A DNA stretch of 64,000 nt. Source: Isoetes taiwanensis (taxonomy: Eukaryota > Streptophyta > Lycopodiopsida > Isoetales > Isoetaceae). The notes beneath the pieces were generated by a model. That model made no database searches. It worked only from the letters and a program-made list of their open reading frames with translations, and had not been told where the DNA came from. Every line of letters starts with the position of its first letter. Position 1 is the stretch's first letter. Below, one piece after another: positions 56,029-64,000 of this stretch. Location of the stretch: NCBI GenBank assembly GCA_021234155.1, contig JAJEKV010000653.1, forward strand, positions 61,111 to 125,110. The letters run 5' to 3'. The translations under genes were made by a program, and so were the position numbers.

Positions 56029-59000
56029 GAAACTTACAAGAAAAAGCCATGGTGAGGCGCTCAGATGGGCGCCATGGTGATGGCGGCAGTGGCGGTTTGT
56101 GGAATCCCTCATAACTTCTGCATCCGGACTCCGTTTTCAGCGATCTTTGGTTCGTTGGAAAGCTCTTTCAGTGATTCTTCTTTTTGCACATATTTTTCTT
56201 CGGTTTTTGCTGTGTTTAGGGGCCGGATTTGATCCCCCTGTTGCGGCCAGGCCTAAACATGTAAACCCCTGAGCATGGTGATGGTGGGTAATTCTGCACC
56301 GAGTTTGGGCCTGGAGAAGGTGGGCCAAGGGATTCGTGTCAGAGATGCTGCGAGAGGAAAGAAAGGAGGCAAGGATATATCCAAAACCTGCGTCAGCTTG
56401 GCGCTGGATCTTCAAGAGCCAATTCTTAGCAGGATGTATCCAGTAAAGTAGGCAGCCGGTGGATTCCCAGGAGCTGGCTTTTGGGAATTCGGGTAGGATG
56501 GAGAATAGAGAGGTGGTGCCCAGCTCAATGCCACCTTTGGAGTCTGTAACTTTGCCATCCTTGGTTGGTGTGAATGGTGATGTGCTGCCAGAGGACCCCT
56601 TTCGGATATCTGCGGCTTCCTGGAGGTGGTGCCTCAATCGCCACGAGCCCCAACTCCTCATGCATGGAAAGGTAATGACACTGCTGTGCTGCTCTTTCTA
56701 GGCCTAGGTTTTCTGATTGGATTAGGCAACCGTTGCAAGCAGAAAGTGCAGAGAAAAGTTCTAGGGTGACAGAGGCACTGCTTATCTTAGAGCAGAATAA
56801 TAAGAAGGATTTGCAGCAAGTTTTTAAATCATTACCTCCTGTTGTAGAAATCAATCACGGAAGCATGTCGCGATTATCTGAGAATTTGGTTGCATCTTCG
56901 GTGTTAGGCCATTTCACTGGGGCCTTTTTGGATATGCAGAGGCTTGGGTACTGGCTACGGGCTCAGTTTAAGAGGCTGGAGTTGCCTCCATATGTGACCT
57001 GAAGTCTCATGGGTAATAATTTTTTCTTATTATGGTTGATTCTGAGGCCACGGTGGAGCAGTTGGTCTCGCATGGAGTGGCACGTATGGGAGGGGCCTAT
57101 GTTTTGTTCCAGCATTATGCTCCAGGTTTCTCTTCTGCTAGGCCTGCTGCGCGGCTGCGGTTAGAGTGCCATCTTCGGGCTTCAAACCGGGATTTGCCTC
57201 CGAGAGATGATGGTGCACGAAGTTTCTAGTGGCCATGGCCAAAGGCCGGGAACTCACATAGCGCTTTTCGATTGTGGGTGCACCACCGAGATATGTGTAG
57301 GTATTCCAGGCGAGATGAGATGGTACCTCGAGTCTTGTGGTTAAAAGTGGTGATTTCTATTCCTACTTCGGTTGGACTTGCTTAATGGGGAGAGCTTTTG
57401 GCAATGTTTCCCCGCTTAGCGGTTTCACCAAGATAAGCCTCACTCAAGACCAAAAAGCGAAGAGCAAATCGTGGTTGGTCCGCCTTCACCCTGCTTTGGT
57501 TCCCCCGTGTTGAAGGTGCATGGGAGCGGTGGGCAGTCGAGAGACACAACCCGAACCCTCCTCTCGTATGGTGGATCCCGAGGTCCAGAGGAGACTTGCA
57601 CTGCATTGAAGAGTTAAAAAGGTGAGAAAAAAGGAAGGGTGGCAACAAGTTGTTTCTAGGAGGCGAGCTCTGGGTGAGAGCTCCTCAAGAGGGTCACTTA
57701 GCCCATCGCGTACCCGGTGCACAGTCCCTCCTCAAGTGGATCGAATGGTGATTGATCGGGTAGTCGAACTTTTCTTCACGGGCTGATAGTGTTGAGGCAT
57801 GTGAGGCTTTACAAGGGATCCCGGACCCTTGGTGCACAAACGACCCACATGGATAAAGAAAATTCTATCTTGGAATGTGAGAGGCATCAAATCCTCTCCA
57901 GAATAAGCGAGCACGTCTCGCCATGGCTGTGAAGAATCTTAATCCAGATATCTTGTGTGTTGCAGGAGCATAAATGTGCCAGGGGTGATATTACCAACCT
58001 AATGAATATCTTGGGTAATCGATGCGTGGGTGCATTAATTTGCTACAACGGCGGGGGCCGGGGAGGTACTTTGATTTGTTGAAAAATGGGTGTACATGTA
58101 ACCTTTTCAGCCACAGATAGCCAAGGCCAGTGGGCAGTGATTAAATGGAAGGAGGGCCAGTCCGAGTGGGGTTTACTGAATGTGTATGCACCAATTGGGG
58201 CCACTCAGAGAGGTTGCTTATGGGCACAATTGCGAAATAAGCTCCAATCCTTTGGTATGGGTTCTACATGGTTTGTCTGGGTGATTTTAACATGGTGGAG
58301 CTCGGAGGGCCAGGCATGGTATTGGTTCAGATATTGTGCGGGGGTTTTGGCGTGACCAATGGCTTAGGTTTGTGCGAGGAGTGGGGTTTAGCAGAGCTTC
58401 AGGGATGAAATTTTACTTGGTGCAATAATAATTTGGGGGCATGGTAGGGCATACTCTAGGCTGGATAGAGTTTATGGCACTCAGCAGTCTTGGATTATGC
58501 TCCGGCCTTCACTAGGGTGAATGTTACGGCCACCTCGTCTGCGATCACACTCCCAGATCATTCGGCCGCTTCATGACCACCCATGACCTCGGGGCGGTTT
58601 TAAGCTTAACACAAGCTTTCTTCGGGATCGAGTTCCGCGGTGGGCTGTAAGCTCATTTAGCGTAGAATATTCAACCCGGGATAGCGGAATGAGTGCAATG
58701 GTTACAGCATTGGCTAGGGTAAAACAATTTTTGAGAAAGAAGAATGACAAAAGGCTTTGGCTTCGGCGTCGGGAGTTGGATGCCTTATATACGGGCTGGA
58801 GTCTCTTAGAGGGCGGGTCTCGATGAAACTGCGTGGCAGCAGGTGCTTCGTCCGGTCGAGGTTGAGGAGGAGGCCAAGGTGTCGCAGGCTAGGGTCAAAG
58901 CAGGTTTGGCGTGGCTGAAGCGGTCGACACTTGCTCCAAAGTCTTTTTCCGAGCAGCCCGCGGGAAGAAGTATCACGGCACCATGGCGGACATAGTTACA

Positions 59001-61661
59001 CCCGGGGAGTGGTGTTGCAGCAACGGATGCTATCAAGGCCTTTGTAGCGGCAAGACTATGAAACATTTTTCAAGGAGAGCCCGCTTCCCTCGCGAGTGTT
59101 TTCAAGAGCTGGTCTTTGGCCAAGGTATCGCCAAGAATCTCAAAGCCCTTCAAAGACAGAGCTTAGAGGAGCCGTTGGCAGGGGCAGGAGTTGGGGATGC
59201 ATGCCTTTGTTGGCTCGGAATAAGTGTCTGGATTAGATGGAATACCAGTGGGTTTTTTCAAATCTTGGGAATGGGTGGGGGACTCGGTGGTGCGGTGTAT
59301 GTGGATCTTTTGGGGAATAACTTCGATGCATCCTCGGCTGAATCTGGTTGTATTTCACTTATACCCAAGTGTAAGCATCCTAAAACCATCAATGATTTGG
59401 AGGCCTATTACTCTGTTGTATGTAGTGTATAAGATCATTGCTAAGGCTTTGGTGAGAGGCTTAAGCGGTACTAGTTCACGCCATTAGTGCTTGAGCGATC
59501 ACGGTTTTATACCACAGCGGAACATTCTTCATAATGTGGCTGCTTTGCTTTTGAGGGAGTGCATTGGGCTGCGTAGGATGAGGCAGCCCTTGTTTTTCTT
59601 AAGCTAGATTTTGCCAAGGCTTATGGCGGTGTTATTTGGCGGTTCTTGGCGATATGATGAGCCTTTGGAGTGCGGACCTAGTTTCAGGGACACGGTTATG
59701 AAAGGCTGCGTGTACGCTAGGCGACGCGGTGTGGTGTCGTGGTGAGACCTCTTCAATCTTCTCGTGGCGAGGCATTAGGCGGGGATGTCCGTTGGCCCCT
59801 TCACATTCACTATAGTGGCGAAGCTCTCTCGCGGCTTTTCGGTGGCGATTCGACAATGTGGTGCAAGGTCTCCGCATGGATGATGGGTCGCTTAACAGGT
59901 TTGCAATCAATTTCGCGGATGATACATTCCTCTTTCTTCATGCGGATGAGTCAATCTCCAGTGCACCAAGAATATTTTGGATGCCTTTTCTTTAACCGTG
60001 GTGCTTGCTTAACCGGTGAAGTGCTTCGGCCATGTGGGTACTTGGAGGAACCTCCTCCTGCGTGGTTGAGTCGGTTTCCACGGGCTCTTACACCACCACA
60101 CGGCACCAAAGCGTTAGGCATACCATTTGGCTTGGACATTAATGCTAGGGCAATTTGGAGGAGACATTCTGAGAATCTTAAGCAAGCATCAACGAGGCGG
60201 GTGGAAGTAAACTCACCATGGCGGTAGGATTCGATCGAAAAGTCCCGATTTCTGTAGCACTCATGTTTATGCAGCCTCCTCGCATACTTGCGCCGAAAGT
60301 GTGGTTAAGGAGTTGGATGACACCATTCGCAATTTTGTTTGGGGAGGAAATGAGGAGGGGGCTCTGAATTGAAGGTCGCATGGTGGAAGTGTGTAAGGCG
60401 AAAGGCGGGGGGCTTAGGTATGCTTGATGTGTCCTTGCACCACGAAGGTTACAGTGTCGAAATTCATCGGCGGTTGTTGCAGGAGCAACAATCCCCGTGA
60501 TTAGCTCTGTTGGCACAGTAAACGGGCCACTCTATTGTGTTTAGAAGCCGGCAATTCGGCTCAGTTGCCGTGGGGCTCTGTTTGAGGATTTTGGCGGCCA
60601 TTCCCTCATGCGCCGCCTTTTCTTAAAGGTCTCCTCAAGGGCTGGAAGGTGGTCAAGGTTCTCTTTTCATTGGACCCTAGCGGTGTGTATGGTAGCCTCA
60701 TCGCCCTTTCTTTGGGTACCCTTGGATTCCCGGATCTCCCTTGCCTCTTCTCTACACCCGTGTTTTCGGCGCCCGATGGATTCGCTGCGGGGGTAACATC
60801 CATCCGTGGCTGGTATTGGGAGGGTCACTGGCGCCGTGGGAGTTTTTAGGGATCGATTTGGCCTTTATTTGGGACATTCGGACTTGGGCGAAGTGCGAAT
60901 GCTATTCCATTTGCGGTTGTCTTCTCAAGTCAATCGCGTTTGGAAGTCGCATAGTGGACTTGATGCATCTCAGTTTGTAGCATCGGCTTATGGGCTTCTA
61001 AGCTTCGGGACACATTGCCGCCTTTCCGGATAAGTGGTCACTTAAGCTTCGGGGAGTAAGTGGCCCGCCATGTGGAAGTGGGCATGGAATACATTGCCTC
61101 CTCCTAAAATCCATTACCCTTTTATGGCAGATCTTGCACCGTAGCCTCGGGGTGAATGTCCGAAAGTACACAGGTTCAAGCCTCAGTAAGGAAACATGCC
61201 CTCTATGTGGGGGCGAGAGACCATTGAGCCTTTGCTTTTGTCCTATGCATGAGAGGTAGGGGCAGCTTGGTCTGGGTGAGAGCCCTCTTTGGGTCTTCAC
61301 CTTGCGGTCGAAGCTTCTCATGGGAGTCTTTCCTAGCGGGTTGGTGTGTGGCCAAGCAAAGAGCGTTCCATTTATGCGAGCTTGGCTTCGTGGTTGATTT
61401 GGAAAAGACGGAGAGCGAAGGTCTTTTCAGAATCAATGGTTTTAGCCCTTTTCGGTTGGTTCCGATCTTGAGGCATAAGTTGTGGCGGGCTTACCAAGTC
61501 TCAAGCTTATGCAGCCTGATTAAGCGGGAAATTTGGTCGACATTCTTACAGATTGTGAATCATGATGGGCACTTCATTTCTTAGCACCACACTTATCATT
61601 GTACTTGATCACATTCTAGTGATTTAATATATTCTTATATTCTTCAAAAAAAAAAAAAAAA
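56029..61661 (+). mobile_element. L1-type LINE, apparently full-length but decayed
   Basis: The 15-bp target duplication AACACAACTTGTCAA is at 56014-56028 and 61662-61676, and the tail is an A run from 61646. An ORF1 region (56450-57700) contains LSENLVASSVLGHFTGAFLD and QQVVSRRRALGESS. ORF2 starts near 57850 with the endonuclease word ILSWNVRGI. The reverse transcriptase has SGLDGIPVGFFKSW (59223), FLKLDFAKAYGG (about 59598) and AINFADDTFLFLHADE with catalytic FADD at 59912-59923. Many stops and frame changes spoil all frames. About 5.6 kb is a usual length for plant L1 elements. Confidence 0.88.
57850..61100 (+). pseudogene. LINE ORF2 (endonuclease and reverse transcriptase), broken
   Basis: The order endonuclease (57850-58650), reverse transcriptase (59200-60200) and a C-terminal region can be followed only by changing frame many times. 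The Asp pair of FADD is preserved. Later parts (60340-60480) still read in pieces, for example a K-A-W-W-K-C-V-R-R-K-A-G-G-L-G-M-L-like stretch, the block after the reverse transcriptase in plant L1 elements. Confidence 0.75.
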
Positions 61662-61676
61662 AACACAACTTGTCAA

Positions 61677-63160
61677 TTAGCTTGGTATGGTCCTAGCGTG
61701 GGTTCTAGTTCTAAAATCAGCAAACACCACCTCTGAAATTAGGAGTCTCCACCTTTTGTGATCCCACTGGTGACTCCTAGGCAGAAGAAATAATAAAGGA
61801 AAAAACACACTTCTCCCATGTTGAGGTGTGATTTATCAATGTGCTGTTGTGAAACTACGTTCGCAAAGAAGCAAAATCCATGAAGAAATAGCAGAAATCG
61901 CTGATAATAGGAAGCAAAATATAATGGTATTTGTATGTAGTATTTGAACATAATTGTTCAAGGGAACTGCATGGTATCATTGTAGCTCATCTATGATGCT
62001 AGAATTAAATGTGCTACATAACTAGTCTCTACATTCTTCAGAAAAAACAACACAGAATATAGGATCCTAAGTTCCACTAGCTTGTTGACCAGAATAACTA
62101 CAGATGTATTAAACAACGGATGGAGCAATCATTGCAAGTAAAATACAAATATGAGAAGATAGAGTTGAATGCTCTGAGAAGATGAAATTTAGTCACCATT
62201 GCTATATGCTAGAAGAATCAGTACGTACCTAAAGCCTTAAAAACAATCCGATAAAACAGAAGTGGAAGTAGGACACAATAGCATGAATACAAGCAAAATC
62301 TGACTTAGAGGGAAGAGCTATTATCCCATTCTATGAAGCATCCAATACGAAGACTAGGAGCCTCCAGCTCCGATTTCTATTGTGATTCTATGTGCATAAT
62401 CATCATTGTGATCCCTTAGAATGAAGCTCCTATGTGCCTTTTTCACAAGATTTGAACATATTTGAACAAAAAGGCTAAGGGGAGGCTTGGGATTTTAGGC
62501 TTGGATTGATTTTGCATTTGAATAGGTTGGATTAGTGAATTCAAACTAGCCCTTATATGTTAAAAACTGGATCAAAACAATGAAAACCACTATGGTCCAC
62601 TATGGTAGCTATTATATGGGCATTCCATCAAAGGGCAATAGTAGTAGAGAAGGTCAAATATCCATATGAAATTTGTCAATTCTTACAATGCTATCAGCCT
62701 CTACTAATTTCTTACAGTGCAGCATACTGTTATTTGTCAAACAAGCTTATATCATGCACTTTATAAATTAGGCAGCTTATACATTAGCTAGAATGTAACA
62801 TTGAGTGAATCTGCCTTCTAAATGTCCTCCATCCATGCTTAGAATGTTTTTGCATTGAATCTACCTCGGCATTTTCTGTAGAAAATGTTATTTGTTATTT
62901 TTATGTGCATGATAAGTCATTTGACTTTTGAATCCTTGTGTATACTTTCTTGAGGGAAACAATGTTCTAGAGTGGGTTTAGACTATTATCAAGCCACCTT
63001 TTAGAGGTTTCTTTACATCCTTATGCAAGGTTATGAAATTTTTTGGCTTTCGTCAAGTAAAGAATATATTACCCAATTAGAAAAGGGCATCATACAACAT
63101 GCTTTCTAGAAAGTATCGAAGCAAGCAAAAGAACAGATGCCGTGAGATTGCCATACTCCT
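61677..63160. other. No gene recognised
   Basis: AT-rich sequence with short frames only. Confidence 0.4.
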
Positions 63161-63466
63161 TTATTTCTGATCATCTTGAAAGGCCACACTCGAATAAACA
63201 TATCTTAGTATTCTATGTGAACCATAAACCTGAAGTCCTCTTTGAACAGGAAGTGCAGCAAACTTGGGCACAAGCTTGTTCACTTGAACACTATTGTTAG
63301 CATGAACATCTGCAGATATATCATTTAATGGTATTGATCGTTGCCCTATCCTCAAACCTGTTACTGAACATGAGCTTGTCATAGATGTCAATGCATATGG
63401 AGGTCCCGCAAATACAGGCTCCTTTGGCCAAAGGCCCAAACATAATAGTTCTTTCAAAATGTTCAT
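63161..63466 (-). CDS. Possible terminal exon of an unknown gene
   Basis: 101 codons on the minus strand, with protein-like content: LGLWPKEPVFAGPPYAL, CSVTGLRIGQRSIPLNDISA, VQVNKLVPKFAALPVQRGLQ and a charged end (FQDDQK) before the stop. I do not recognise the family. Upstream exons would lie beyond about 63500, near or outside the window's right edge. It could also be a pseudogene exon. Confidence 0.4.
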   Translation of the reverse strand: MNILKELLCLGLWPKEPVFAGPPYALTSMTSSCSVTGLRIGQRSIPLNDISADVHANNSVQVNKLVPKFAALPVQRGLQVYGSHRILRYVYSSVAFQDDQK

Positions 63467-64000
63467 TGAAATGGATTTAAGAATATAGAGGTTGAAATCA
63501 AAATAAATGCATCATATTTCCTTAAGAATCAAAGATTTTGGCTACGTTTTTGAAAAAGATTTGTGAAAGCAACACCCTAGGATCCCTAAGGCAAATTATT
63601 ATTCTTACACCATGTGCCTTTTTTAATCAAGTATCTAATGAGAATATTCCAATAGCATCTTTCTAAAATTATTATAGATGTTCAAATTTTGATTCTCTAG
63701 CTCATCAACACCATTGAAATGTGAAAACTATCTCTCAATTACCATTGTATGCAATGTGAACTATGTCTATACAAACCTCAAATCAACCAACAAACTCAAG
63801 TGAAATTCAAGACGTCCATAGTAATCAGGTATTTAGGTACCATTAAATGTAACTCAAACCAAGCCAAATACTTAATTAGGCATTTTACTCATAGTGAAGA
63901 AATTTAGCTTTTTTCTTTGCATACATGTTCTTTGAAATAAAATGTCACAAGTCTGGATAGCCAAAGATTCTTATCAAACAAGAACATGCTCCTTTACTAG
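63467..64000. other. No gene recognised
   Basis: AT-rich; possibly intron or flank of the gene ending at 63161. Confidence 0.35.

Overview
The window looks like nuclear DNA of a land plant with a large, repeat-rich genome. Genes have GT-AG introns, plant families are present (PPR, GT61, trihelix, plastid quinone oxidoreductase, plant UPF0114), and most of the DNA is transposon debris. The mix of a DUF7869-type transposase, poly(A) and (TTCC)n-tailed retroposons and PPR remains makes a fern or other non-flowering plant my best guess. The species is not proved from sequence.

Layout. 1-8.3 kb: an intact five-exon UPF0114 membrane-protein gene (877-2645) behind two perfect G-boxes, then repeats, including a two-unit repeat element called R here (5507-6572, minus), then a frameshifted last exon of a ceQORH-like quinone oxidoreductase (7811-8235). 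8.3-20.8 kb: a PPR pseudogene split by a second R copy (9613-10711), a (TTCC)n-tailed retroposon end, an unrecognised two-exon fragment, a MITE with 129-bp inverted repeats (14691-15145) and a Copia gag fragment. 20.8-26.2 kb: a trihelix factor gene whose intron holds an opposite-strand HMG-box fragment, abutting RanGAP and ARM-repeat fragments, and a dead PIF/Harbinger transposase. 27.8-32.2 kb: a two-exon GT61 glycosyltransferase gene and a two-exon Hikeshi/OPI10 gene, both apparently intact, plus the last exon of another gene.

33.2-49.9 kb is a Russian doll. A recent Ty1/Copia element on the minus strand (LTRs nearly identical) is split inside its integrase by an ~11.4-kb DNA transposon (35970-47356) with short terminal inverted repeats, a decayed DUF7869-type transposase, unknown minus-strand reading frames and two arrays of ~22-bp palindromes. 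Inside that lies a third element, a ~2.86-kb coding-poor LTR pair (41248-44106). R copies flank the whole nest.

52.9-55.2 kb: a complete 2.33-kb gag-only (TR-GAG type) LTR retrotransposon with matching LTRs, PBS, polypurine tract, CATAG target duplication and an open 510-aa gag reading frame. 56.0-61.7 kb: a full-length but decayed L1-type LINE with poly(A) and a 15-bp target duplication. The last 2.3 kb has no clear gene except a short possible terminal exon.

The four host genes (UPF0114, trihelix, GT61, Hikeshi) sit as islands and show no operon-like relation. The most unusual items are the DUF7869 transposon with its palindrome arrays, the hairpin of the R family that is kept by compensatory changes, and the gag-only retrotransposon.
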